DNA of 64,000 nucleotides, from assembly GCA_937918935.1 (NCBI GenBank), contig CAKZSI010000036.1, positions 20,343-84,342 on the forward strand. The letters run 5' to 3'. Below, piece by piece: positions 8,278 to 17,423 of this stretch (its first letter is position 1; each line of letters begins with the position of its first letter). The notes beneath the pieces are model-generated. The model searched no databases and was not told the origin of the DNA. It saw only the letters and a list, made by a program, of their open reading frames with translations. Origin of the DNA: an uncultured Chloroflexales bacterium. Its GTDB lineage: Bacteria > Chloroflexota > Chloroflexia > Chloroflexales > Chloroflexaceae. Made by a program: the position numbers and the translations under genes.

Positions 8278-8320
8278 CCGGGCGGTAGAGACGGCCCGCC
8301 GGAGCGTCTCTACCGCCCGG
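8278..8320. repeat. Perfect 16-bp inverted repeat between divergent genes
   Basis: CCGGGCGGTAGAGACG and its complement are separated by 11 bases. The hairpin lies between the divergent pyrK-like and priA genes, just upstream of a priA promoter motif. A second, shorter inverted repeat (GCCGGCA...TGCCGGC) lies at about 8227-8252. There is no T-run. Confidence 0.7.
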
Positions 8321-8323
8321 TGG

Positions 8324-8332
8324 TGGTATACT
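8324..8332 (+). promoter_or_regulatory. Extended -10 promoter motif upstream of priA
   Basis: TGGTATACT has the TG-n-TATACT form of an extended -10 element. No good -35 is visible; that position falls inside the preceding hairpin. Transcription would begin near 8339. Confidence 0.4.
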
Positions 8333-8435
8333 CTGCCTGTTACCGGCCCGGGCAGCCGTCTTCGCATTTACGGATGCGGCCATGGCATCCGCAAGCGCCG
8401 CGGCACAACGACAATCCGCAATCCACGATCAGGTT

Positions 8436-11006
8436 ATGCCAGCCGAAGTCATCGCCGAGGTCGCCCTGAGCGCCGGCGGAGGAGCGCCACCGGTGCTCTC
8501 CTACCGCGTCCCGCCCCACCTCCAGGGCCTGGTGCGCCCGGGGCAACTGGTCTGGGCGCCGCTGCGCAACAACCAGGTGCAGGGGGTGGTGCTGCGCCTG
8601 GCAGCGTCCGCCGCGCCCGTGGAGCGCCTGCGCGATCTGATCGGCCTGGCCGATCCCGAGGCGGTGATCACCGAAACCGGGCTGCGTCTGGCGACGTGGG
8701 TCGCCACGACCTACCGCGCGCCGCTCTACGCAGTGTTGAGCCTGCTCTTGCCCCCCGGCACGGGCCAGAAGAGCGCAACCACCTGGCGCGCCACCCCTGC
8801 GGGGCTCAATGCTGACCTCCGCGCGCTCCCCGAACGCGAGCGGGCGATCCTGTACTACCTGCGCACCCGCGGCGAACTGGAGGAAGCAGCGTTGCGTCGG
8901 GCGCTGCGCGGCAGCGACGCCGAGTTGCGCACCGCCTACGCCGCCCTGGCCGAGCGCGGGCTGATCGTCGCCGGCGCCGCCACAACACCCCCCAGGGCGC
9001 GTCCCCGCCTTGAGCGGCTGGTGCGGCTGGAGGCGCCTCTGGCGACGCTGCCCGAGATCCTTGAGACCCTGCGGCGCGCGCCGCGCCAGCGCGCCGTGCT
9101 GGAATGGCTGGCCGCGCGCAACGGCGAAGGGCACGAGGTGACGCCCCGTGCCCACCCCCTGGCGGAACTCTACGCCGCGACCGGGGCGAACGCCGCACTG
9201 CTGCGCGCCCTGGAGCGGCGGGGCCTGGTGGCCCTCGAAACCCGCGAGGTGCAGCGCGATCCGCTGAGTGTCGCCGTGCCGCCCGACCAGCCTCCGCCCC
9301 TGACCCCGACGCAACGCGCGGCCTACGAGGTCATCATCCAGGCCCTCGAAGCGGCCGCGCGCCGCGAGGAACCGGCCAGTGCAGACCCCGCCGACGCGCC
9401 GGTTTTCCTCCTCCACGGCATTACCGGCAGCGGTAAGACCGAGATCTATCTGCGGACGATCGCCCGCGCCCTGCGACTGGGCCGCCAGGCCCTGGTGCTG
9501 GTGCCCGAGATTGCCCTGACGGCGCAACTGGTGCGCCGCTTCGCCGCCCGCTTCCCGGGCCAACTGGCCGTGCTGCACAGTGGCCTGGGCCTGGGCGAGC
9601 GGTACGACGCCTGGCGTCGCCTGCGCCGCGGCGAGGCGGCGGTGGCGATCGGCTCGCGCTCGGCAGTCTTCGCGCCGCTGGAACGCCTGGGGCTGGTGAT
9701 TGTTGACGAGGAGCACGAACTGAGCTACAAGCACGAGGGCGGCCCCCGCTACCACGCCCGCGATACGGCGCTGCAACTCGCCGCCCTGAGCGGCGCGATC
9801 ACCCTGCTGGGCAGCGCCACCCCGGCAGTGGAGATCTATCAGGCCGCACGGGAGGGCCGCTACCGCCTGCTGGAACTCCCCGAGCGCGTCGGCGGGGCCA
9901 TTGGCGCCGACGGCCTGCCGCGCTCGCGCCCCCTGCCGCTGCCGCCGGTACGCATCGTGGATATGCGTAACGAACTCCAGCAGGGCAACGCTTCGATCTT
10001 CAGCCAGCCCTTGCAGCAGGCCCTCGCCACCACCCTGGCGCGGGGCGAGCAGGCCATGCTCTTCCTCAACCGGCGCGGGGCGGCCTCTTTCGTCATGTGC
10101 CGCGATTGCGGTTATGTGCCGACCTGCAACGCCTGCTCCAGCCCGCTAACAGTGCACTACGAAGCCGGGGACATCGGCGACGGCCAGACGACGGTGCTGA
10201 TCTGCCACGCCTGCGGGGCGCGGGCCGCGCCGCCGGTGATCTGTCCGCGCTGCCTGAGCGCACGCGTGCGCAGCTTCGGCATCGGCACCCAGCGCGTGGC
10301 CGAGGAGGTGCGGGCGCTCTTTCCGTCCGCGCGGGTGCTGCGCTGGGATCGCGACAGCGCCGGTGGCAAGGGCGCCCATGAGCGGCTGCTCGACGCCCTC
10401 CTCCGCCACGAGGCCGACGTGATCGTCGGCACGCAGATGATCGCCAAGGGCCTCGATTTGCCCCTGGTCACCCTGGTCGGCGTCGTGGCCGCCGACACCG
10501 GCCTGCACCTGCCCGATTTTCGCAGCGGCGAACGGGCCTTTCAACTGCTCACCCAGGTGGCCGGGCGCGCCGGCAGGCGCTTCGAGGGCGCCCAGGTGCT
10601 CATTCAGACCTACAACCCCGAACATTACGCCCTGCTCGCCGCCCAGGAGCATGACTACAAGCGTTTTTTCACCCAGGAGATTGCCTTTCGTCGCACCGCC
10701 GGCTACCCGCCCTTCAGCCGTCTGGTGCGCCTGGTGCACGCCGCGGAGAACCGCCGCGCCGCGCAGCGCGAAGCCGAACGCCTGGCCGAACGCGCGCGCG
10801 CCCTGCTCCAGCGGCGCGAACTGGCGGGCTGGAGCCTGATCGGTCCCGCACCCGCCTTCATCCAGCGCGCCCGCGGGCGCTGGCGCTGGCACCTCATTCT
10901 GCGCGCTGCGCCCCCCGCCGACGAGCGCACCATCAACGCCGCCCTCGATGCCCTGGAGCCGCTCTATGGCTGGAGCGTGGATGTTGACCCGGTGCACGTG
11001 TTGTGA
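8436..11006 (+). CDS. priA: Primosomal protein N' (replication-restart DNA helicase)
   Basis: The 856-residue product has the N-terminal DNA-binding domain (to about 110), the helicase with Walker A 'HGITGSGKTEIYLR', the DEEH box 'VIVDEEHELSYKHEG' and 'LLGSATPAVEIY', and a zinc-binding insertion with pairs C-x2-C as in 'CRDCGYVPTCNACSSPL' and 'CHACGARAAPPVICPRC'. PriA reloads the replisome at stalled forks. The later motif 'GTQMIAKGLDLPLVTLVGV' is typical of the family. Start choice is uncertain: an ATG at 8382 would add 18 residues, but family members begin near 'AEVIAEVALS'. Confidence 0.96.
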   Translation: MPAEVIAEVALSAGGGAPPVLSYRVPPHLQGLVRPGQLVWAPLRNNQVQGVVLRLAASAAPVERLRDLIGLADPEAVITETGLRLATWVATTYRAPLYAVLSLLLPPGTGQKSATTWRATPAGLNADLRALPERERAILYYLRTRGELEEAALRRALRGSDAELRTAYAALAERGLIVAGAATTPPRARPRLERLVRLEAPLATLPEILETLRRAPRQRAVLEWLAARNGEGHEVTPRAHPLAELYAATGANAALLRALERRGLVALETREVQRDPLSVAVPPDQPPPLTPTQRAAYEVIIQALEAAARREEPASADPADAPVFLLHGITGSGKTEIYLRTIARALRLGRQALVLVPEIALTAQLVRRFAARFPGQLAVLHSGLGLGERYDAWRRLRRGEAAVAIGSRSAVFAPLERLGLVIVDEEHELSYKHEGGPRYHARDTALQLAALSGAITLLGSATPAVEIYQAAREGRYRLLELPERVGGAIGADGLPRSRPLPLPPVRIVDMRNELQQGNASIFSQPLQQALATTLARGEQAMLFLNRRGAASFVMCRDCGYVPTCNACSSPLTVHYEAGDIGDGQTTVLICHACGARAAPPVICPRCLSARVRSFGIGTQRVAEEVRALFPSARVLRWDRDSAGGKGAHERLLDALLRHEADVIVGTQMIAKGLDLPLVTLVGVVAADTGLHLPDFRSGERAFQLLTQVAGRAGRRFEGAQVLIQTYNPEHYALLAAQEHDYKRFFTQEIAFRRTAGYPPFSRLVRLVHAAENRRAAQREAERLAERARALLQRRELAGWSLIGPAPAFIQRARGRWRWHLILRAAPPADERTINAALDALEPLYGWSVDVDPVHVL

Positions 11007-11149
11007 CTGGGAGGCGCAGAGAAACCCGCGTTCCCCGTCCTCCAACCGGCAGAGGAGGGGGAAAGCAGGTTTCCCCCTCCTCCAACCCGCCCCAACCGGC
11101 AGGGGCACGGGGAACCCTGGTTTCGCCGATCTTCGTATCAAGCATATGT

Positions 11150-11155
11150 TATAAT
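11150..11155 (+). promoter_or_regulatory. Extended -10 promoter for def
   Basis: TGTTATAAT (11147-11155) is a consensus extended -10 element about 50 bases before the def ATG. The -35 region is weak. It lies downstream of three close copies of the GGAAACC/GGTTTCC repeat (about 11024-11125). Confidence 0.5.
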
Positions 11156-11203
11156 CTTTAGCGTGGAGCAATCTTCATCCTCCACCAGAAGAAAGCATAA
11201 CCT

Positions 11204-11764
11204 ATGGCCATACGGCGCATTTTCCGCATTGATAACGAAGAGGACAAGAAGATCCTCAAGACAAACTGCCGCCCGGTCAAGTTGCCCGACCCGGGCCTGA
11301 AGCGTCTCGTGGCGGACATGTTCGAAACCATGCACGCCAACAACGGTGTGGGATTGGCGGCGCCGCAGGTCGGGCTGCCCATTCGCCTGTGCATCGTCGA
11401 ACTGCCCCCGGAAATCGAGGAGCGCGAAGACGGGACCACCGTCGTAGTCGCCCCGGCAGAGCAGTTTGTGCTGATTAATCCAAAAATTGTGAAGAGCAGT
11501 GGTGAAGAGGTGCTGCGCGAGGAGGGCTGCCTGAGCCTGCCCGGCTGGTACGGCCAGGTACCCCGGCAGACCTGGGTGACGGTGGAGTTTCAGGACCTCA
11601 ACGGCAAATGGCTGCGGCTGCGGCGCGCCGATGGCCTGCTCGGCTGGGCCATCCAGCACGAAGTTGACCATCTGAACGGCATTCTGTTCACCGAACGCAT
11701 TCGCGATCTCTCCACCTTGCGCGAAGTGAACCGGACCCCCGAAAGCAACGAAGTAGCTGCATAA
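11204..11764 (+). CDS. def: Peptide deformylase
   Basis: The enzyme removes formyl groups from nascent protein N-termini in the cytosol. All three metal-site motifs are present in the 186-residue product: 'GVGLAAPQVG' (about residues 49-58), 'EEGCLSLPG' (cysteine ligand) and 'QHEVDHLNG' (the two histidines and catalytic glutamate). The insertion of about 15 residues between the first two motifs (PPEIEEREDGTTVVVAPAEQ) is longer than in E. coli. The downstream phosphoesterase begins two bases after the stop, so the two are probably co-transcribed. Confidence 0.96.
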   Translation: MAIRRIFRIDNEEDKKILKTNCRPVKLPDPGLKRLVADMFETMHANNGVGLAAPQVGLPIRLCIVELPPEIEEREDGTTVVVAPAEQFVLINPKIVKSSGEEVLREEGCLSLPGWYGQVPRQTWVTVEFQDLNGKWLRLRRADGLLGWAIQHEVDHLNGILFTERIRDLSTLREVNRTPESNEVAA

Positions 11765-11766
11765 CG

Positions 11767-12621
11767 ATGAACATCGCGGTCCTCGCCGATATTCACGCCA
11801 ACCCCGCAGCGCTGCACGCCGTCATCGAAGATGTTGAGTCCTGGTCTCCCGATCTGGTGATCGTCGCCGGCGATATGGTCGGTCGCGGTCCCCTGTCGCG
11901 GATTTGCCTCGAACTGGTTCTGCGCATGCGCGACGAGCGCGGCTGGCGCGTGATCCGCGGCAACCACGAACGCTACGTGCTGCTCTATGAGCAGGAACGC
12001 CAGCGCCCCGATTTTCCCACCAGCGGCCCGCAGTTTGAAGTCAGCCGCGTGGCGGCCTGGACCCACGGCCAGGTTGCCGATATGATCCCCCGGATCACTG
12101 CCCTCCCCGAACACCTCACCCTCGACCTCGACGGTGAACGCCTGGCGATTTACCACGCCTCGGTGCGCCACGACCGCGACGGCATCTACCGCGGCGCGCC
12201 CCTGGACGAGGTGCGCGAGCAGATCGATCCCTCGGCGGCGGTCTTCTGCGCCGGGCATACCCATACCCCGCTGGTGCGGCAGGTGGACGCAACCCTGGTC
12301 GTGAATACTGGCTCGGTAGGGTTGCCCTTCGATGGCGATACCCGCGCCTCCTACGCCCGGCTCACCCGTGGGCCGCGGGGCTGGCAGGCCCGCATCAGGC
12401 GCGTGCGCTACGACGTTGGCGCAACCGAACGCGCCTTCGCCGAGAGCGGCATGCTCGAGGCGGTGGGTTCCTACGCTCACCTCATGCTACGGGAACTCCG
12501 TACCGGGCAGTCGTTCCTATTCGATTTCATCCCCGCCTATCACCAGCGCATCCTCTCCGGCGCCATTAGCCTGGACGAGGCCGTGCACGATTTCCTCACC
12601 AGGGTTGACCGGGCCGCCTGA
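11767..12621 (+). CDS. Calcineurin-like metallophosphoesterase (YfcE-like)
   Basis: The 284-residue product shows the dinuclear-metal motifs of the family: 'ADIHAN' near the start, 'VAGDMVGRGP' (about 36-45), 'IRGNHERY' (about 71-78) and 'CAGHTHTPLV' (about 161-170). Members hydrolyse phosphodiesters or nucleotides; the substrate cannot be inferred. It is translationally close to def, being two bases downstream. An inverted repeat that may act as a transcription end lies just after it, facing the convergent panE gene. Confidence 0.88.
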   Translation: MNIAVLADIHANPAALHAVIEDVESWSPDLVIVAGDMVGRGPLSRICLELVLRMRDERGWRVIRGNHERYVLLYEQERQRPDFPTSGPQFEVSRVAAWTHGQVADMIPRITALPEHLTLDLDGERLAIYHASVRHDRDGIYRGAPLDEVREQIDPSAAVFCAGHTHTPLVRQVDATLVVNTGSVGLPFDGDTRASYARLTRGPRGWQARIRRVRYDVGATERAFAESGMLEAVGSYAHLMLRELRTGQSFLFDFIPAYHQRILSGAISLDEAVHDFLTRVDRAA

Positions 12622-12625
12622 GATG

Positions 12626-12670
12626 GTGTGGAGATGTGAGTAGAGTCAGCGCCCCTCCACATCTCCACAC
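12626..12670. terminator. Stem-loop between convergent genes
   Basis: GTGTGGAGATGTG (12626-12638) pairs exactly with CACATCTCCACAC (12658-12670). It lies between the stops of the phosphoesterase (+) and panE (-). There is no T-run, so termination is inferred from position only. Related GTGTGGAG-type sequences occupy gaps at about 16210-16277, 47466-47530 and 63270-63410. Confidence 0.5.
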
Positions 12671-12676
12671 CTGCTC

Positions 12677-13597
12677 CTACCCCACCCGCTGCCCGGCGGT
12701 CGCCTCCAGGGCCTCGATGAGGCTGGCAAGCAGGGCATTAACCGGCGTCGGCACACCTACCCGCACCCCTTCACGGGCCACGGCGCCGTTAATCGCAGTG
12801 ATCTCCGTCGGCGCACCCCGCAGCACATCTTGCAGGGTTGAGGAACGATTGGCGCCCGTGGCGCGGGCCACATCCAGCACATGTTCCACCGGGTCAGCAT
12901 AGGGAAGTTGCACATCCAGCGCGACGGCCACGTTCGCGGCCTCGCGCGCCGCCGCCGCCAGCAACTCGCGCGCGGCGGGCGCATCGGCCAGCGCGCCGTT
13001 CGGCACCCGCAGCAGCGCCGTCAACGCATTGATCCCCGCGTTGACGATCAGTTTGCCCCACACCAGCCCCGTGACATCCTCCTGCACCTCCGCAGGCAGA
13101 CCGGCCCGCATAAACAGGTCGGCCAGCGCGGCGGCCATCACCCGGTCGGGGGCGGCGCCGAAGAGCGTCGGCCCCATCCCGGCGTGGCGCACCCGCCCCG
13201 GCCCGAGCAGCGTGCCCCCCAGCGCGGTGACCCCCTGGCCCACGCGCTCCTCGCCCAGCGCCTCGGCCAGGATCTCCCGATTGCCCAGGCCGTTCTGGAG
13301 TGTGTAGGCCACCCCGGCGCCAGCGAGCACCGTTCGGGCCACCGTGGCGGCCCAGGGCGTCTGCCGCGACTTGACCAGCACCAGGGCCACCTCAACCGGG
13401 CCGGCCAGCGCCGGGTCGCTCACGGCGCGCACGGGGCGGATCGTCTCGACACCGTCGCGCTCACAGCGCAGACCATGGGCGGCCATAGCCGCCACGTGCT
13501 CGACCCAGGGATCTACCAGCACCACCTCGGCGACCGCCGAGAGATAAAAGCCGATCACCCCGCCCAGGGCGCCGGCGCCGATGAAAGCTATACGCAT
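12677..13597 (-). CDS. panE: 2-dehydropantoate 2-reductase (ketopantoate reductase)
   Basis: The enzyme reduces ketopantoate to pantoate with NADPH. The 306-residue product starts with the dinucleotide fold 'MRIAFIGAGALGGVIGFYL'. It contains the catalytic-lysine segment 'VWGKLIVNAGINALTALLRVPNG' (about 175-200) and a C-terminal 'NRSSTLQDVLRGAPTEITAINGAV', both diagnostic of the ApbA/PanE family. GGAGG lies upstream of the ATG. panB and panC lie on the same strand about 2 kb away, which supports the pantothenate assignment. Confidence 0.9.
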   Translation of the reverse strand: MRIAFIGAGALGGVIGFYLSAVAEVVLVDPWVEHVAAMAAHGLRCERDGVETIRPVRAVSDPALAGPVEVALVLVKSRQTPWAATVARTVLAGAGVAYTLQNGLGNREILAEALGEERVGQGVTALGGTLLGPGRVRHAGMGPTLFGAAPDRVMAAALADLFMRAGLPAEVQEDVTGLVWGKLIVNAGINALTALLRVPNGALADAPAARELLAAAAREAANVAVALDVQLPYADPVEHVLDVARATGANRSSTLQDVLRGAPTEITAINGAVAREGVRVGVPTPVNALLASLIEALEATAGQRVG

Positions 13598-13741
13598 GGA
13601 TGAACCTCCAGGGTTTTCAAAGGGGGCCTTCTGAGGGGCAAAGCTCCGCCAACTTCCTCTAGAGGGAGAAGTCTCGTTGTCATACTATGTACTGGCGTCC
13701 CACACCCTATCGTCGGTATCAAGAGAGCCCGCCGACCTGTC

Positions 13742-13770
13742 TTGCGCGCCGGTTCGAAGTCGGGTAGAAT
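13742..13770 (+). promoter_or_regulatory. Candidate promoter for the class III aminotransferase
   Basis: TTGCGC (13742-13747), 17-base spacer, TAGAAT (13765-13770). Transcription would begin near 13777, about 115 bases before the GTG start at 13892. Confidence 0.5.
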
Positions 13771-13891
13771 CAGCGCCATCCCGCCCTGGCCCTCAGGGTG
13801 AAACACATGCCTGCAACCCCCTGATCCCAGGCTCTGGCGACTCCGGCACGGGAGACGGCGTGCCGCGTCCCTGCAAGCACGAGGAGGCTTT

Positions 13892-15235
13892 GTGTCCATC
13901 GAAAGCGACATCATCCACGCCGATCACGAGCACCTGCTCCATCCGCTCTACCACCCCAGCGCCCACAAGACGCCAATCGTCTGGGTTGAGGGCCGCGGTG
14001 CTATTGTCAAAGACATCACCGGCAAGGAGTACATTGATGGCCTGAGCGGCCTCTGGAACGTCAACGTGGGCCACGGGCGCGAGGAACTCGCCGAGACCGC
14101 CGCGGCCCAGATGCGCCAACTGGCTTTCTACTCGGGCTACGTCGGCTCGACCAACCTGCCGGCAATCCATCTGGCCGAGAAACTCTCCGAACTCTTTTAC
14201 CCGTCGATCAACACGTTCTTCTTTACCAGCGGCGGCGCTGAAAGCACCGAGACCTCGTTCAAGACGGCGCGCTTCTACTGGAAGGCTGTCGGCAAGCCCG
14301 AAAAGGTCAAGTTTATCGCGCGCATGAAGGGCTATCACGGGGTGACCATGGCCGCCATGGCTGCCACGGGACTGCCGGCCTACTGGCCCATGTTCGAGCC
14401 GCGTATGCCCGGCATGCTCCACATCGAGTCGCCCTACCCCTATCGCTTCGTGAACAAGACTCCCGGGGTGAGCGACGGGGTGGCTGCGGCCAATCTGCTC
14501 GAAGAGGCCATTCTGCGCGAGGGTCCCGAGACGGTCGCCGCCTTCATCGCCGAACCGATCCAGGGCGCGGGCGGGGTCATTCCGCCGCAGGACGACTACT
14601 TCCAGCGCATTCGCGAGATCTGCGATACCTACGAGGTGTTGCTGATCGCTGACGAGGTGATTACCGGCTTCGGGCGTACCGGGCGCTGGTTCGGCCTGGA
14701 GCACTACGGCATCGAGCCGGATATTGCGCAGTTCGCCAAGGGGATCACCTCGGGCTACGTTCCCCTGGGAGGCATCGGGGTCAATGATAAGATCCGCGAG
14801 GTGATCGAGAGCGTGCCGCCGGAGAAGCGCTGGATGCACGCCTTTACCTATTCAGGGCATCCCACGGCATGCGCTGTGGCCCTGGCGAACATCGCCATCA
14901 TCGAGCGCGAGAGGCTGGTCGAGCGAGCCGCAGAGGTCGGGGCGCACCTCAACGCCGCACTCAAGGAACTGGAAGAAATGCCCATCGTCGGCAACGTGCG
15001 CGGCAAGGGCATGATGGCGGCAGTGGAACTGGTCGCCGACAAGGCCAGCAAAGACCCCTTCCCCCCATCGGCCAACGTCGGCGCGCGCGTGCAGCAGGAG
15101 ATGACCGCCCGCGGGTTGTTCACCCGCGTCATCGGCGATACGATCTGCATCGCCCCGCCCCTCGTCACCCCCGTGGAAACGATTGATCGCCTGGTGCAGA
15201 TCGTCGGCGAGTCCATCGCTGCCGTGTCGCCGTAA
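13892..15235 (+). CDS. Class III PLP-dependent aminotransferase (omega-amino acid:pyruvate type)
   Basis: The 447-residue product has 'FFFTSGGAESTETSFKTAR' (about 111-129), 'AFIAEPIQGAGGVIPP', 'LLIADEVITGFGRTG' with the PLP aspartate, and 'AKGITSGYVPLGG' with the Schiff-base lysine. Relatives transfer amino groups from omega-amino acids such as beta-alanine, GABA or taurine to keto acids. It lies between panE and panC on the opposite strand. Beta-alanine is the other precursor of pantothenate, so a role in beta-alanine metabolism is attractive but unproven. The start is GTG, preceded by a strong GAGGAGG. Confidence 0.9.
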   Translation: MSIESDIIHADHEHLLHPLYHPSAHKTPIVWVEGRGAIVKDITGKEYIDGLSGLWNVNVGHGREELAETAAAQMRQLAFYSGYVGSTNLPAIHLAEKLSELFYPSINTFFFTSGGAESTETSFKTARFYWKAVGKPEKVKFIARMKGYHGVTMAAMAATGLPAYWPMFEPRMPGMLHIESPYPYRFVNKTPGVSDGVAAANLLEEAILREGPETVAAFIAEPIQGAGGVIPPQDDYFQRIREICDTYEVLLIADEVITGFGRTGRWFGLEHYGIEPDIAQFAKGITSGYVPLGGIGVNDKIREVIESVPPEKRWMHAFTYSGHPTACAVALANIAIIERERLVERAAEVGAHLNAALKELEEMPIVGNVRGKGMMAAVELVADKASKDPFPPSANVGARVQQEMTARGLFTRVIGDTICIAPPLVTPVETIDRLVQIVGESIAAVSP

Positions 15236-15287
15236 GGGCAAGCAGCCCACCGGTCCATGGCAACGTCTCGAAACTCGGAGAAATGCC

Positions 15288-16130
15288 CTATAAGCTCGCC
15301 CCGAGCACCACATTATCAATGAGGCGCACGCTGCCAAGACGCACCGCCAGCGACACCAGCGCCCCCTGCTCACCAACGCGCTCAAGCTCGCGCAGGGTGA
15401 TCGGGTCAGCGACGCTGACATACTCGGGGCGCAGCAACGGCTCGGCGTCAAGCACGGCGATCACCGCCTGGCGCAGCGCCTCGGCGTTGCGTTCACCCGC
15501 CAGGTAGCGTTCCTTCGCGGCCCGCAAGCCCCGGTAGATCGCCGGGGCTACTTGCCGCTCCTCGGGCGTTAGATAGGTGTTCCGACTACTCATCGCCAGA
15601 CCATCCGCCTCGCGCACCGTCGGCAGCACCACAATCGTCGTGGGGATGTTCAGATCGCGCACCATCTGGCGCACCACGACGGTTTGCTGGGCGTCTTTCT
15701 GGCCGAAGTAGACCCGCGTCGGCTGCACGATGTTCAGCAACTTGCACACCACCGTCGCCACACCCCGAAAATGCCCCGGACGCGCGGCACCCTCGAGCAC
15801 TTCGTCGGCGGCGGGCAGCACTACATACGTGCCATACCCCTCGGGGTACATCTCTGCCCGCGTGGGGGCAAAGACCAGGTCAACCGCCTCGCGCTCGAGC
15901 ATAGCCAGATCACGGTCCATGTCGCGGGGGTAACGCTCAAAATCCTCGCGCGGGCCGAACTGGGTCGGGTTGACGAAGATGCTCACTGCCACCGCCGGGC
16001 ACTCCGCGCGGGCCTGGCGGATCAGGCTGAGGTGCCCTTCGTGCAGATAACCCATAGTGGGCACGAAGCCCAGGGTGTCGAAGGCGGCGCGGGTCTGGCG
16101 AAAGGCGGAAACGGTGGTTATGACCTGCAT
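15288..16130 (-). CDS. panC: Pantothenate synthetase (pantoate-beta-alanine ligase)
   Basis: The enzyme condenses pantoate and beta-alanine with ATP. The 280-residue product shows 'VPTMGYLHEGHLSLIRQAR' (HIGH-like nucleotide motif), 'VFVNPTQFGPREDFERYPRD', 'YFGQKDAQQTVVVRQM' and 'MSSRNTYLTPEER', all family signatures. The ATG at 16130 starts at the usual family position; an upstream GTG at 16145 would add five residues. It follows panB by about 160 bases on the same strand. The gap holds an imperfect stem of the GTGGAG/CTCCAC type. Confidence 0.96.
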   Translation of the reverse strand: MQVITTVSAFRQTRAAFDTLGFVPTMGYLHEGHLSLIRQARAECPAVAVSIFVNPTQFGPREDFERYPRDMDRDLAMLEREAVDLVFAPTRAEMYPEGYGTYVVLPAADEVLEGAARPGHFRGVATVVCKLLNIVQPTRVYFGQKDAQQTVVVRQMVRDLNIPTTIVVLPTVREADGLAMSSRNTYLTPEERQVAPAIYRGLRAAKERYLAGERNAEALRQAVIAVLDAEPLLRPEYVSVADPITLRELERVGEQGALVSLAVRLGSVRLIDNVVLGASL

Positions 16131-16289
16131 GGGAGTGGCCCCCACTGTACCCGGCGTGCGCCCGGTTCAGACCCGGGCGTCCGGCCTGACAATCGCTCCA
16201 AATCTCTTCTGTGGAGATGTAGAAGTGCAGGGCGCCCCTTTCAGTTCCACACCTCGATACCTCCACACCTCCACACACCGAACCTGGCC

Positions 16290-17132
16290 TTAACCCTGGC
16301 GCCTGAGCTGCTCGAGGGCGGCGCGCAGAGCGGCCTCGTCCATGGTTGAACTATGCTCGGCGGTGGGAAAGCTCCCCGCGCGCACCTCGGCGACGTAGCT
16401 CGCAAGGGCGGCGCCGATGGTCTCAGCGAGGGAGGCGTAGCGTTTGGCATGCCGGGGCACGAAATCGCTGTAGAGACCGAGGAGATCGTGCCACACCTGC
16501 ACCTGCCCATCACAGTCAACACCCGCGCCAATGCCAATGGTGGGGATGCGCAACCGGCCAGTAATCTCCCGGGCCAGGGGCGCGGGCAGCAACTCCAGCA
16601 CAATCGCGAAGGCTCCGGCAGCTTCCAGCGCCAGGGCATCCTCGATCAGGCGCGCGGCCTGCTCGGCGCTGCGGCCCTGCACCCGCGTGCCGATCTGGTG
16701 CACCGACTGCGGCGTAAATCCGATGTGCCCCATCACCGGCACGCCCAGCTCCACCAGGCGCGCCACAATCGGCGCCACCGCGACACCCCCCTCCAGCTTG
16801 ACCGCCTGCGCCCCGGCCTCCTGGATCACCCGGCGCGTCGCAGCAATGGCCTCGTCTACGTTCGTGTAGGTCAGAAACGGCAGATCGCCAATCACCAGCG
16901 CCCGCTCACTGCCCCGCACAACCGCCCGAATATGGTGCACCATTTCATCCAGAGTGACCGGCACGGTCGAAGAGTGACCGAGCACCACCATCCCCAGCGA
17001 GTCGCCGACCAGGAGCAGGGGCACACCGGCGCGATCGGCAATCTGCGCCGATGTATAGTCGTAGGCCGTTACCATCGGGATGCGCTCGCCACGGGCCTTC
17101 ATCTTCTGCACGTCAAGGATCGTGATGCGCAC
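16290..17132 (-). CDS. panB: 3-methyl-2-oxobutanoate hydroxymethyltransferase (ketopantoate synthase)
   Basis: The enzyme adds a hydroxymethyl group from methylene-tetrahydrofolate to ketoisovalerate. The 280-residue product has '[19 protein letters not shown]', '[20 protein letters not shown]' (metal-binding aspartate), 'AVKLEGG' and '[14 protein letters not shown]' in order, ending with '[22 protein letters not shown]'. The start is GTG with GGAGGCGCC upstream. It is the first gene of a panB-panC pair; no panD (aspartate decarboxylase) is visible in the window. Confidence 0.96.
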   Translation of the reverse strand: MRITILDVQKMKARGERIPMVTAYDYTSAQIADRAGVPLLLVGDSLGMVVLGHSSTVPVTLDEMVHHIRAVVRGSERALVIGDLPFLTYTNVDEAIAATRRVIQEAGAQAVKLEGGVAVAPIVARLVELGVPVMGHIGFTPQSVHQIGTRVQGRSAEQAARLIEDALALEAAGAFAIVLELLPAPLAREITGRLRIPTIGIGAGVDCDGQVQVWHDLLGLYSDFVPRHAKRYASLAETIGAALASYVAEVRAGSFPTAEHSSTMDEAALRAALEQLRRQG

Positions 17133-17423
17133 GGGCGCCTCCTTTGTACACGCTGCGCGGCCACCGGACCCGTATGGTTCGCGTCCGAGGGGAATTGTAG
17201 CACATTGCCACCCTGACGATGGGGAAACGGTTCCCCCACACCCGGGGGCGAAGCAACGTTTGCCTCCAGCGGCGGGGTTTGGGGCAGCTACACCGCCACC
17301 ACCACCGAAAAATCAGGGGGCGAGGCAGGGCCGTTGCAGCCCCCGGCGATACTGGCCCGCACCCCCTGTCTCCTCTCCCCCCGCAGGAACCGGCGCCCCG
17401 GCGTCAGTGGGGACACCTAAGGC

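Noticed and set aside
8340..9776. Minus-strand open frame of about 478 codons opposite priA
   Set aside because: Gln/Arg/Gly-rich antisense frame without domains.
13750..13775. tRNA-like GGTTCGAAGTC
   Set aside because: The bases form the spacer of a good promoter (TTGCGC-17-TAGAAT), and no cloverleaf is possible.
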